From positions 107,370 through 171,369 of the forward strand of contig JAUSFE010000032.1 of the NCBI GenBank assembly GCA_030649945.1: a stretch of DNA of 64,000 nucleotides, written 5' to 3'. The translations under genes and the position numbers were made by a program. The DNA comes from Dehalococcoidia bacterium. Lineage in GTDB: Bacteria; Chloroflexota; Dehalococcoidia; SM23-28-2; RBG-16-64-32. The notes under the pieces were generated by a model that was not told where the DNA came from, did not search any database, and worked only from the letters and a program-made list of their open reading frames with translations. Shown here piece by piece: positions 25,532-33,115 of this stretch; the first letter of the stretch is position 1; every line of letters starts with the position of its first letter.

Positions 25532-25768
25532 CTATTGCGGAATGCCGTGGCTCTCCCGGAAGCGGTAGAGGGCCTCGCGGGCCAGCAGCCGGTCCCTGTC
25601 CGCCTCCTGGGCCAGGAGCAGGAACTGCTCGCCGGGGGCAGACGCCGGCTGCTCACGGCCCGCAGCCACCGCCACGCGTGGGAGCAGCGACTTGTAGCGC
25701 TCCTGCGCCGCCACGAAGTCGTTGAGCAGGCGGGAGTGCTCCTGGCTTTCGTCAGGGTTCAGGTCCAT
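25532..25768 (-). CDS. Small hypothetical protein (78 residues)
   Basis: A Glu/Arg/Leu-rich helical product: MDLNPDESQEHSRLLNDFVAAQERYKSLLP, then GEQFLLLAQEADRDRLLAREALYRFRESHG. It has no cysteine, signal peptide or membrane helix. AGGTGATT precedes the ATG. It is 15 bases upstream of the 63-residue gene, same strand, and probably in one transcript with it. Function unknown; two long helices are predicted by eye. Confidence 0.65.
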   Translation of the reverse strand: MDLNPDESQEHSRLLNDFVAAQERYKSLLPRVAVAAGREQPASAPGEQFLLLAQEADRDRLLAREALYRFRESHGIPQ

Positions 25769-25865
25769 CCAATCACCTCGCCTTTCCGCGCCGGGGCTTG
25801 AAAGCCCCGGGCTACATTCGTTGGCCGTCCGGTTGCGCGTCCAATCTCCAACTTCCAGCCTCCAG

Positions 25866-26444
25866 CTACCTCGCGGCCTTCCTGCGCTCGCCGTCGTCGG
25901 TCCGTTGTCGTCTCACCCGCAGCAGGCGTGGCTTCGGGGCCGGCGCGGCCACCTCCGGCAGCAGCGGCAGCTGGTCCGGGGGCACGTCTGGGCGGCGCCA
26001 GCCTGCCTTCAGCGCCGCCAGCTCCGCCTCCAGCTCGTCCACGTCCGCGAAGGCGCGGTAGACGGAGGCGAAGCGGATGTAGGCGATCTGGTCCAGCGCC
26101 TTGAGGCGCTCCATCACCAGCTCGCCGATGTAGGTGGACGGCACCTCGGCCTTGTTCAGCGCGGAGACGGCCTGCTCCACCTCGTCGGCCAGCGCCTCGA
26201 TGGCGCCCGAGGGGATGGGCCGCTTCTCGCAGGCCTTGCGCACGCCGGCGATGATCTTGGCGCGGCCGAACTCCTCGCGCCGGCCGTCCTTCTTGAGCAC
26301 GGCGACGCCGCCCAGCTCGATGCGCTCGAGGGTGGTGAAGCGGCGGCCGCAGGCCAGGCACTCGCGGCGGCGGCGGATGCCGTCCTCGCCGGGCCGGGAG
26401 TCGGCCACGCGGGTGTCGCTGGCGCCGCAGAAGGGGCAGTTCAT
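25866..26444 (-). CDS. nrdR: Transcriptional repressor NrdR
   Basis: NrdR senses ATP/dATP and represses RNR genes. The start MNCPFCG is fixed by the zinc ribbon (CPFCG...CLACGRRFTT); the longer frame upstream is repeat-derived. An ATP-cone follows (VAVLKKDGRREEFGRAKIIAGVRKACEKRPI... YIRFASVYRAFADVDEL). At 192 residues it is longer than the usual 150-160 because of a Pro/Arg-rich tail of about 35 residues. A NrdR-box-like sequence lies upstream at 26653-26666. The leader holds a long GGAAC-type hairpin and no clear ribosome-binding site. Confidence 0.96.
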   Translation of the reverse strand: MNCPFCGASDTRVADSRPGEDGIRRRRECLACGRRFTTLERIELGGVAVLKKDGRREEFGRAKIIAGVRKACEKRPIPSGAIEALADEVEQAVSALNKAEVPSTYIGELVMERLKALDQIAYIRFASVYRAFADVDELEAELAALKAGWRRPDVPPDQLPLLPEVAAPAPKPRLLRVRRQRTDDGERRKAAR

Positions 26445-26454
26445 GGCAGGTGGA

Positions 26455-26536
26455 GGAACATGGAACAAGGAACTGGGAACAAGGAACTGGGAACTGGGGG
26501 GGACCCAAGTTCCAGGTTCCAAGTTCCTAGTCCCGT
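26455..26536. repeat. GGAACAAGG tandem/inverted repeat in the nrdR leader
   Basis: Tandem units of GGAACAAGGAACTGG are followed by inverted units (AAGTTCCAGGTTCC). Together they can form a long hairpin ending about ten bases before the nrdR start. Confidence 0.75.
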
Positions 26537-26652
26537 CACGTCCACTTTACAGAACCTTGCGTTGCTCATGAGAACCGTTTGCGCCCCCGGCACCTGACCG
26601 AGAGCGCACCCGGATTGTATGCCCGGCGGGGCAGGCTGTCAAGGGGTTTTAG

Positions 26653-26666
26653 CACTAGATGTAGTA
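26653..26666. promoter_or_regulatory. Candidate NrdR box
   Basis: CACTAGATGTAGTA resembles the NrdR operator (CACTATATATAGTG-like dyad) in a locally AT-rich stretch upstream of nrdR. Only one box was found, whereas targets usually have two. Confidence 0.4.
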
Positions 26667-26698
26667 ATTGTAACGTCCTTGCGAACAACATTTGGTGG

Positions 26699-26753
26699 TT
26701 ATCGACAAGTAGTCCACAGGCGGGCATACTTGCTTTCCACACGCTGTGGAGAA
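26699..26753. promoter_or_regulatory. Cluster of DnaA-box-like sequences
   Basis: Within 55 bases: TTATCGACA (8 of 9 to TTATCCACA), TAGTCCACA, CTTTCCACA, and on the other strand TTCTCCACA. The last two face each other around CGC. Another, TTGTCCACA, is at 27279-27287. This may be a DnaA-binding regulatory region; origin function is not shown. Confidence 0.35.
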
Positions 26754-26769
26754 GGGAGGGATAGGGCAA

Positions 26770-26843
26770 GAGCAATGGAGCAATGGAGCAATGGATGGCG
26801 CAGATCGCCAGGATTGTTCTAATGTTCTATTGCTCCCTTGCTC
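26770..26843. repeat. GGAGCAATGGAGCAATGG inverted repeat
   Basis: Left arm of tandem GAGCAATG units (26770-26795), right arm of reverse-complement units (26812-26843). It ends eight bases before the PIN start. The same motif family forms the hairpin at 60985-61059. Confidence 0.75.
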
Positions 26844-26851
26844 CATCTGCC

Positions 26852-27265
26852 ATGCGCATCGCCATCGACACCAACATCCTGATCGCGGCGCTGACGCAGC
26901 CGCGGGGCAACAGCGCGCGCATCGTGCGGGCCTGGCGCGAGGGCCGGCTGGAGGTGGTGGCGTCGGCGGCGACGGTGCGGGAGGCGGAGCTGGTGCTGGG
27001 CGGTGGCTGGCTGGCGCGGCTGACGTCGCCGGCGGCGGTGCGGGCGTTGCTCGATGACCTGCGCACGCGGACGGTCCGCGTGGAGGCGCCGCCGATCACC
27101 GGCCCGCGCCTGAAGGACGCAGGGGACCTACGTCTGGCGGAGGCGGCTGTCGCCGGAGGCGCCAGCTATATCGTCACGACGGACCGGGAGTTCCTCTCGC
27201 AGCGGGGGTACGGCAGCACGGAGTTCGTGACGCCGGGGGAGTTCCTGCGGCTGTGGCAGGAGTAG
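26852..27265 (+). CDS. PIN domain nuclease, orphan
   Basis: The start MRIAIDTNILIAAL sets the PIN fold, with acidic D6. Further expected acidic sites are in TVREAELVLGG and in LKDAGDLRLAEAAVAGGASYIVTTDREFL. The 137-residue size fits VapC/COG1569-like ribonucleases. No antitoxin gene is adjacent: the upstream region is a repeat hairpin and the nearest gene is the divergent nrdR. It could be a solitary toxin, or its antitoxin may have been lost. Confidence 0.85.
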   Translation: MRIAIDTNILIAALTQPRGNSARIVRAWREGRLEVVASAATVREAELVLGGGWLARLTSPAAVRALLDDLRTRTVRVEAPPITGPRLKDAGDLRLAEAAVAGGASYIVTTDREFLSQRGYGSTEFVTPGEFLRLWQE

Positions 27266-27381
27266 GCCCCGCCCCGGATTGTCCACAGATGACACAGAGG
27301 CACTGAGGCCCCCCTACCCGCCCGGGATTGGCACCGGATTAGCGCGGATGGGCGCGGATGCCCCCTGCCCGCCCCTTCGGT

Positions 27382-27399
27382 GGAAGGCTGAAGCCTTCC
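27382..27399. repeat. GGAAGGCTGAAGCCTTCC palindrome
   Basis: Same unit as at 10737-10754, here intergenic. Confidence 0.8.
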
Positions 27400-27568
27400 G
27401 CTACGCCCACTGACCACGAAAGAGTGACGCCGCGGGGATGTCTGGGGAGGCAAACAGCCCTGCGGCGCCGTGTCCTTCCGCTACGCAGAAGGACGGTCGT
27501 GCTAGCGGTCGGTGCTATTGCTTCCTTATAATCCCTCCTTTCCGGCGAGACGCCTCGTGTATTTCCAG

Positions 27569-27583
27569 TCCGCCTGAGGCGGA
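27569..27583. repeat. TCCGCCTGAGGCGGA palindrome
   Basis: Intergenic copy of a unit that occurs in frame in def (53519-53532) and cca (54382-54396). Confidence 0.75.
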
Positions 27584-27596
27584 TTAGCTGGCTCAG

Positions 27597-28667
27597 TTAG
27601 CGGACCGATATGGGCCGGCGAAGAAACGTGGGCAGGTCGGTGTCGTCGCGATTCCCCTGCGCCTCCTCGCGCAGGCGGCGGAACTCTGCGTCCTCGGCCT
27701 GGCGCTCGAAGGACTGCAGGCCGGAGAAGCCGACGGCGATGAGCGTGACCGTGACCTCGTCCTTCAGGTCCGGGTCGGTGGAGGTGCCGAAGATGATCTC
27801 CGCGTCCGGGTCCACCACCTCGGCGATCACCTGCGCCGCCATGTTCAGCTCGTGCAGGCCCATGTCGCCGCAACTGGCGATGTTGAAGAGGACGCCACGC
27901 GCGCCGTGAATGTTGACGTCCAGCAGCGGGCTGGAGATGGCGGCCTGCGCGGCCTCCACCGCCCGGTTGTCGCCGCTGGACCTGCCGATGGCCATGAGCG
28001 CGGGTCCAGCGTCCGCCATGATCCGGCGCACGTCCGCGAAGTCCAGGTTGATGTCGCCGGGCGTGGTGATGATCTCAGAGATGCCCTGGATGCCCTGGCG
28101 CAGGACGTCGTCCGCCATGATGAAGGACTCGGCGACGGTGGTCTTCTGGTCGCACACGGCCAGCAGGCGGTCGTTGGGGATGACGATGAGGGTATCGACC
28201 TCCGATTGGAGCTGGGCGATGCCCTTGTCCGCGTTCTCGCGGCGGCGGGCGCCCTCGAAGGAGAATGGCCGGGTGACGACGGCGACGGTGAGCGCGCCCA
28301 CGTCTTTGGCCACCTGTGCCACCAGGGGCCCGGCGCCGGTGCCCGTGCCGCCGCCCATGCCGGCGCAGATGAACACCATGTCCGTGCCCTTGAGGGCGTC
28401 CTTCAGCTCCTCGCGCGATTCCTCGGCGGCGGCGCGGCCGCGGTCGGGGTCGCCGCCCACGCCGAGGCCGCGGGTGATGCGGTCGCCGATGCGGATGCGG
28501 GTCTCCGCCTCGCAGCGCATGAGGGCCTGGGCGTCCGTGTTCACGCCCACGAACTGCACGCCGTGGATGCGCGCCTGCACCATGCGGGTAACGGCGTTGC
28601 AGCCGCCGCCCCCCACGCCCACGACCTTGATGGGTGGCAGGCCGTCCAGATCAGCTCTACCTGACAT
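27597..28667 (-). CDS. ftsZ: Cell division protein FtsZ
   Basis: The tubulin-like GTPase that forms the Z ring. The 356-residue product begins VVGVGGGGCNAVTRM after a short leader and has the tubulin signature GGGTGTGAG, RPFSFEGARR, and the T7 region INLDFADVRRIM. AAAGGAG precedes the ATG. The C-terminus is short (DLPTFLRRPISVR), retaining the 'D-L-P-x-F-L-R-R' peptide that binds FtsA. It is the last gene of the dcw cluster, separated from ftsA by 271 bases of repeats. Confidence 0.98.
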   Translation of the reverse strand: MSGRADLDGLPPIKVVGVGGGGCNAVTRMVQARIHGVQFVGVNTDAQALMRCEAETRIRIGDRITRGLGVGGDPDRGRAAAEESREELKDALKGTDMVFICAGMGGGTGTGAGPLVAQVAKDVGALTVAVVTRPFSFEGARRRENADKGIAQLQSEVDTLIVIPNDRLLAVCDQKTTVAESFIMADDVLRQGIQGISEIITTPGDINLDFADVRRIMADAGPALMAIGRSSGDNRAVEAAQAAISSPLLDVNIHGARGVLFNIASCGDMGLHELNMAAQVIAEVVDPDAEIIFGTSTDPDLKDEVTVTLIAVGFSGLQSFERQAEDAEFRRLREEAQGNRDDTDLPTFLRRPISVR

Positions 28668-28677
28668 CTCTTAGGCT

Positions 28678-28879
28678 CCTTTCCCCTGTCTTACCTGTGC
28701 TTCCGGTTGTGCGTTATCTCCTCGTGTTGCTCCGCCGCCCCGCCGCCTTGCGGGCGCCTGAAGGTACCCGCCTACGTTCCTTTCCCCTGTCTTACCCGTG
28801 CTTCCGGTTGTGCGTTATCTTCTCGTGTTGCCCCGCCGCCCCGCCGCCTTGCGGGCACCTGAAGGTACCCGCCTACGTT
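28678..28879. repeat. 101-base tandem duplication between ftsA and ftsZ
   Basis: Two adjacent copies (28678-28778, 28779-28879) differ at a few bases. Each contains a palindrome GCGGGCRCCTGAAGGTACCCGC (28750-28771, 28851-28872). The gap therefore separates ftsZ from its usual overlap with ftsA. Confidence 0.9.
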
Positions 28880-28938
28880 CCCCGCCCCCACGCCCCGCCA
28901 CCGGGGTGCAGGAAGCGGGGGCGCAGCAAGCGGCGCCC

Positions 28939-30189
28939 CTACTTCGGAATCAGCGTCTTGAACCACTTGCGGGCGGCCTCCAGTACGCCGCCAAGCTCTA
29001 GCGCCGGCAGGTGGAATGCGGTCTTGCCGTTGTGACCATTGTGGCCGTTCTCCGCCATGGCCCAGCGCAGCAGGCCGACGCTGGTGGCGTAGGCCGGGCT
29101 GTTCAGGGAGTCCGCCAGACCGTGGATGCCCTGCGGGACGCCGGCGCGCACGGGCATGCGCAGGACGAGCTCCGAGAGCTCGGCGATGCCGGGCAGGCAC
29201 GCGGTGCCGCCGCTGAGCACGAGGCCGGCGGCGATCATGTCGTCGAAGCCGGCGCGCTTGACGTCGATGTAGATCATCTCCAGGATCTCCTCGACGCGCG
29301 CCTGCAGGATCTCGGCGATGCGGCGGCGCGAGACCTCCTTCACGCGCTGCCCTCCAAACGCCTCCAGTTCCACCGTCTCCTCCGCGTCCACGCGGCTGGG
29401 CAGGGCGGAACCATAGTTGATCTTCAACTCCTCTACGTGCGAGAAGGGCGCGCGCAGGCCGGCCACGAGGTCATGGGTGAGGTGGTAGCCGCCGACGGGC
29501 AGCACGCAGGTGTGGAAGACGCTGCCTTCGACGAAGACCGCGACGTCTGTGGTGCCGCCGCCGATGTCCGCCAGGATGACGCCCTGCTCCTTCTCCTCTT
29601 CCTCCAGGACGGCCTCCGCCGCGGCGAGGGGCGCGAAGACGAGGGCCTCCACCTGGACGCCCGCGCTCTCCACGCACTGCGTCAGGTTCTGGATGGCGGT
29701 GACCGAGCCGGTGACGATGTGCGTGTCCATGTCCAGCCGCTGGCCGAACATGCCCACGGGATCCGTGACGTGGTCCTGCCCATCGACGATGAAGAAGCGG
29801 GCGATGCTGTGCAGGACCTCGCGGTTGGTGGGCAGGCTGAGCGACTTGGCGCCCTCCATGGCCCGCTCGATGTCCTCTTCGGTGATCGGCCGCTGGCGGC
29901 CCGGGATCGTGGCGATGCCGCGGTTATTCAGGGAAGTGGTGTGGTTGCCGCCGATGCTGACGTGCGCCGAGAGGATGCGGCTGCCGCTGGAGCGCTCCGC
30001 GCGCTCCACGGAGCTGCTGATGGCCTCCGTGGCCTCCTGGATGTTCTCCACCATCCCCTTCTTCACGCCCTGGGAGGGCGTGATCCCCACCCCCAGGACG
30101 CGCAGGTCGTCTTCCGGGGTCACCTCCGCCACCAGTGTGCAGATTTTGCTGCTGCCCACGTCTATGGCGGCCAGGATGTTCTCCTTCAA
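28939..30189 (-). CDS. ftsA: Cell division protein FtsA
   Basis: Actin-like membrane tether for FtsZ, 416 residues. Nucleotide-binding motifs: AAIDVGSSKICTLVAEV (phosphate 1), GVILADIGGGTTDVAVF (phosphate 2), and AGLVLSGGTACLPGI (adenosine). SHUT-domain (1C) sequence such as SAHVSIGGNHTTSLNNRG is present. The C-terminus ends LGGVLEAARKWFKTLIPK, an amphipathic membrane-targeting helix. It follows ftsQ by 22 bases. Confidence 0.97.
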   Translation of the reverse strand: MKENILAAIDVGSSKICTLVAEVTPEDDLRVLGVGITPSQGVKKGMVENIQEATEAISSSVERAERSSGSRILSAHVSIGGNHTTSLNNRGIATIPGRQRPITEEDIERAMEGAKSLSLPTNREVLHSIARFFIVDGQDHVTDPVGMFGQRLDMDTHIVTGSVTAIQNLTQCVESAGVQVEALVFAPLAAAEAVLEEEEKEQGVILADIGGGTTDVAVFVEGSVFHTCVLPVGGYHLTHDLVAGLRAPFSHVEELKINYGSALPSRVDAEETVELEAFGGQRVKEVSRRRIAEILQARVEEILEMIYIDVKRAGFDDMIAAGLVLSGGTACLPGIAELSELVLRMPVRAGVPQGIHGLADSLNSPAYATSVGLLRWAMAENGHNGHNGKTAFHLPALELGGVLEAARKWFKTLIPK

Positions 30190-30211
30190 GGGCTCATCAC
30201 CTCCGTCCGTG

Positions 30212-30991
30212 TCACTGGAATGAAGGCCTGTCTCCGAACCTGAGGTCCAGGACGTGTCCTGCCATCTCCTCGCGGCCCAGCTGGGTCTCGATTGCCTGCC
30301 AGACAGCCATCTTGTAGTCCATGTTCTGGCTATCGCCCACCACCACGCGGTAGCCAGCGTCGGTTGTCACTGTGAGTCCGGTGGCCGGCGAGTATTCGAG
30401 GGCGGCGATGGCCATCTGCAGCGTCTCCGGAACGCGCTGAGCCAGCGCCTGCGTCAGGCGCACGGCGTCTAGGTCCACGTGATCGCCGGGGACCAGGCGC
30501 ACGGGGTTGCCCAGGTCCTTGATGGCCGGCGCGCCGTCCGGGGCGGCCGTGGCCGGCAGGACAACGCCCTCGCCGTCGATGACGTAGCTGACGGCGCCCA
30601 CCTGCCAGTAGCCCCAGGGCGTGCGCTCCGTGATCCGGATGCGGACGGTCTGCGGCCAGCGCCGCTCGATCTGGACGGACTGCACGAGGGGCAGGTAGGC
30701 GATGCGCTCGTTGACGCCGGCCAGGTCCAGGCGGAACATGCTGTCGCCCTCGAAAGCGGCCAGGCGGCGCACCTCCGCGGCGTCCACGCCGCTAGCCCCG
30801 GTGACCTCCACCTTCTGCACGCGCAGGAGGGGAGACTGGTAAAAGGCGACGGCGCCGGCGATGACGGCAACGGCGGCCAGCGTGACGCCGATGCGGCGCC
30901 AGCGGATGCGGCGCAGGCGGCGCTGCGTCTTATCGTCCAGCAGCACATGGCCCCTTAGCGGCTTCTGCGGGCGCCGGCTGCGGTCAGACAC
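30212..30991 (-). CDS. ftsQ: Cell division protein FtsQ/DivIB
   Basis: A single-pass divisome protein. The GTG start overlaps the ddl stop by eight bases. The product has about 259 residues: a basic cytoplasmic tail, a TM segment (VTLAAVAVIAGAVAFYQS), and a POTRA domain starting LLRVQKVEVTGASGVDAAEVRRLAAF...SMFRLDLAGVNERIAYLPLVQSVQIERRWPQTVRIRITER. A FtsQ-type beta domain then follows (YVIDGEGVVLP). Order and position in the dcw cluster agree. Confidence 0.93.
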   Translation of the reverse strand: MSDRSRRPQKPLRGHVLLDDKTQRRLRRIRWRRIGVTLAAVAVIAGAVAFYQSPLLRVQKVEVTGASGVDAAEVRRLAAFEGDSMFRLDLAGVNERIAYLPLVQSVQIERRWPQTVRIRITERTPWGYWQVGAVSYVIDGEGVVLPATAAPDGAPAIKDLGNPVRLVPGDHVDLDAVRLTQALAQRVPETLQMAIAALEYSPATGLTVTTDAGYRVVVGDSQNMDYKMAVWQAIETQLGREEMAGHVLDLRFGDRPSFQ

Positions 30992-32180
30992 GCCGCTTCT
31001 CCTGGTGCCGCTCCAGCCCCAGCTCAATGAGGCGCGTGATCAGGTCCCGGTAGGAGAGGCCGGCGTACTCCCAGAGCCTGGGGTACATGCTCATGGGGGT
31101 GAAGCCGGGGATGGTGTTCACCTCGTTCAGGCAGAACTCGCCGTCCGGCTTCAGGAAGAAGTCCACCCGCGCGAGGCCGGCGCAATCGATGGCCCGGTAG
31201 GCGGCCAGCGCCGTCTCGCGCAGCCGCTCGGCGGTTGCCTGCGGGATGGCGGCGGGGATGTGCAGCTCGGTGTGCGGGTCGTCGTACTTCGCGCGGTAGT
31301 CGTAGAACTCGCTGCGGTAGGTGATCTCGCCCACGGGGGAGGCCTCCGGCTCGTCGTTGCCCAGCACCGCCACCTCCACCTCGCGGGCTGCGACGGCCTT
31401 CTCGATGAGCACCTTGCGGTCGTAGCGCAAGGCCTCCGCTATCGCCTCGTCCAGGTCCTCGCGTGAGCGCACCTTGGCGGTGCCGATGCTGGAGCCGCTG
31501 TTGGCCGGCTTGACGAAGCAGGGGTAGCCGATGGCGGCCTCCGCCGCCTGCCTGACGCCGGCGGGGTCACGCCGCCACTCGGAGTTCAGCACGACGATAT
31601 CGTCCGTGACGGGGATGCCGCCCTGGCGGAAGACCGTCTTCTGGAGGGCCTTGTCCATGCCCAGGGCGCTAGCGGCGACGCCGGCGCCGACGTAGGGCAC
31701 GCCGGCGAGCTCCAGGAAGCCCTGCAGCGTGCCGTCCTCGCCGTTGGCGCCATGGATGAGCGGGAAGACGATGTCCAGCCGCCGGAAACTGCCGATGACC
31801 TGCGTGCGGTAAAGGAGGCCTTCGCCCAGCGGCTCGTCCAGGCTGCGCAGGCGCTCCGACAAGATGCGGCGGAGGGCCTGCTCCGTCTGCGCGAGGGTGA
31901 GCCAGGTGCCCTGGCGGGTGACGCCGATGGGCACGGCCTGGAAGCGGTCCGTATCCAGCGCCGCCATCACGCCCTGGGCCGAGACGATGGAGACTTCGTG
32001 CTCCGCGGAGCGGCCGCCGAAGAGGATGCCGATGCGCAGGCGTTTGCCGGGCGCTCGCCCCGGCCCCGCCCCGCCGTTGGACAGACCTGAAGGTCTGTCC
32101 GTACGGGGTTCGGCGCCACGTGGTTCGGCGCCACGGGGTCCCGTGCCACAGGGGTGCGTGCCACGGGGTTCGGCGCTCAT
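30984..32180 (-). CDS. ddl: D-alanine--D-alanine ligase with repeat-derived N-terminus
   Basis: Ddl joins two D-alanines for peptidoglycan. The core begins LRIGILFGGRSAEHEVSIVSA and keeps the ATP-grasp blocks: FPLIHGANGEDGTLQGFLEL, GYPCFVKPANSGSSIG, YRAIDCAGLARVDFFL, and CLNEVNTIPGFT. The ATG overlaps the murB stop by four bases. Before the core lie about 50 extra residues. The first part is five 15-base tandem units (32105-32179) encoding G-A-E-P-R-like pentapeptides, followed by a perfect 22-base palindrome (32079-32100). No internal start replaces this leader, so the extension is probably translated. Confidence 0.95.
   Translation of the reverse strand: MSAEPRGTHPCGTGPRGAEPRGAEPRTDRPSGLSNGGAGPGRAPGKRLRIGILFGGRSAEHEVSIVSAQGVMAALDTDRFQAVPIGVTRQGTWLTLAQTEQALRRILSERLRSLDEPLGEGLLYRTQVIGSFRRLDIVFPLIHGANGEDGTLQGFLELAGVPYVGAGVAASALGMDKALQKTVFRQGGIPVTDDIVVLNSEWRRDPAGVRQAAEAAIGYPCFVKPANSGSSIGTAKVRSREDLDEAIAEALRYDRKVLIEKAVAAREVEVAVLGNDEPEASPVGEITYRSEFYDYRAKYDDPHTELHIPAAIPQATAERLRETALAAYRAIDCAGLARVDFFLKPDGEFCLNEVNTIPGFTPMSMYPRLWEYAGLSYRDLITRLIELGLERHQEKRRV
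32079..32179. repeat. 15-base tandem repeats plus palindrome in the ddl 5' end
   Basis: Five 15-base units such as GGGGTTCGGCGCCAC (32105-32179) adjoin GGACAGACCT-GA-AGGTCTGTCC (32079-32100). Both are translated in the ddl frame. Confidence 0.85.
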
Positions 32181-33115
32181 TCGAACTCCCCCACGAGCAT
32201 GACCTCGGGCTGCAGCTCCACGCCGAACTGCTCGCGCACGCGGGCGCGGGCCAGCTCCATGAGCGCGACGATGTCGGCGGCCCGGGCGCCGCCCAGGTTC
32301 AGGATGAAGTTGGCGTGCTTCTCTGAGATCTGCGCGTTGCCGCTGCGGTGGCCGCGCAGGCCGGCCTGGTCCACGTACCACCAGGAGGGATGGTCCGGCG
32401 GGTTCTTGAAGACGGAGCCGCAGTTGCGGCCGGGGGGCTGGGCCGCCTTGCGCTGCGCGTCCAGCTCGCGTACGCGGGCCTTCAGCGCCTGCGGGTCGCC
32501 GCGTTGCAGGCGCAGGTCAACGGAGAGCACCACGGCGTCCGCGATCTCGCCCCGCGTGAGGGCGCTCTCGCGGTAGCGCAGGCCCAGTTGCTCGGGCGTC
32601 ATCTCGGTCACCTCGCCGGTGGCGCCGGCCAGGCGCACGGTCTTGAGCACGTCGCTCAGGGATGAGCCGTAGGCGCCGGCGTTGGTGAGGACGGCGCCGC
32701 CCAGGCTGCCGGGGATGCCGCAGGCCCACTCGATGCCGGCGTAACCGGCGTTCGCCAGGCGGCGGGCCAGGGCCGCGAAGCTCACGCCGCTGGCCGCGCG
32801 CACCTTGAAGCCGGCGCCGTTCTGCGACGGGCCTTCAATCCGCCCGGTCCGGTTCTCTATGGTCAGGCCGCGCACGCCGCCGTCGCCGACGAGGACGTTG
32901 GAGCCGGAGCCGAAGATGAAGACCGGCACGCCGTGGCGCTTCGCCGCCGCGTAGGCCAGGCGCAACTGGTCCTCTGTCTCGGCGGCCAGGTAGGCGTCCG
33001 CGGGCCCGCCGGCGCCGAAGGTGGTGTGGCGGGAGAGCGGCTCGTCCAGGCGCACGGGCGCAATGGCGCGCAGGGCGCCCAGGAAGCCGGCCGGCAGGCG
33101 GGTGCGCGGCGTCAT
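32177..33115 (-). CDS. murB: UDP-N-acetylenolpyruvoylglucosamine reductase
   Basis: MurB reduces UDP-GlcNAc-enolpyruvate to UDP-MurNAc with FAD and NADPH. The start MTPRTRLPAG overlaps the murC stop. The 312-residue product has PLSRHTTFGAGGPADAYL, FIFGSGSNVLVGDGGVRGL, ACGIPGSLGGAVLTNAGAYG, and YRESALTRGE. The catalytic serine region is NCGSVFKNP, and it continues QAGLRGHRSGNAQISEKHANFILNLG. This is a type II-like short form. It is coupled by four-base overlaps to murC and ddl. Confidence 0.97.
   Translation of the reverse strand: MTPRTRLPAGFLGALRAIAPVRLDEPLSRHTTFGAGGPADAYLAAETEDQLRLAYAAAKRHGVPVFIFGSGSNVLVGDGGVRGLTIENRTGRIEGPSQNGAGFKVRAASGVSFAALARRLANAGYAGIEWACGIPGSLGGAVLTNAGAYGSSLSDVLKTVRLAGATGEVTEMTPEQLGLRYRESALTRGEIADAVVLSVDLRLQRGDPQALKARVRELDAQRKAAQPPGRNCGSVFKNPPDHPSWWYVDQAGLRGHRSGNAQISEKHANFILNLGGARAADIVALMELARARVREQFGVELQPEVMLVGEFE

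Larger units (their letters stand above)
26445..26851. other. Divergent intergenic region nrdR/PIN
   Basis: No gene seen. It holds the nrdR leader hairpin, the NrdR-box-like dyad, the DnaA-box-like cluster and a GGAGCAAT inverted repeat directly before the PIN gene. Confidence 0.6.
27266..27596. other. Repeat-filled gap between PIN and ftsZ
   Basis: No gene supported. It contains TTGTCCACA (27279-27287), GCGGATGGGCGCGGATG units, a GGAAGGCTGAAGCCTTCC palindrome (27382-27399), and TCCGCCTGAGGCGGA (27569-27583) close to the ftsZ stop. Confidence 0.6.

Noticed and set aside
26699..26753. Chromosomal origin of replication
   Set aside because: DnaA-box-like sites alone are insufficient: no dnaA, dnaN or clear unwinding element is nearby. 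It is kept only as a regulatory candidate.
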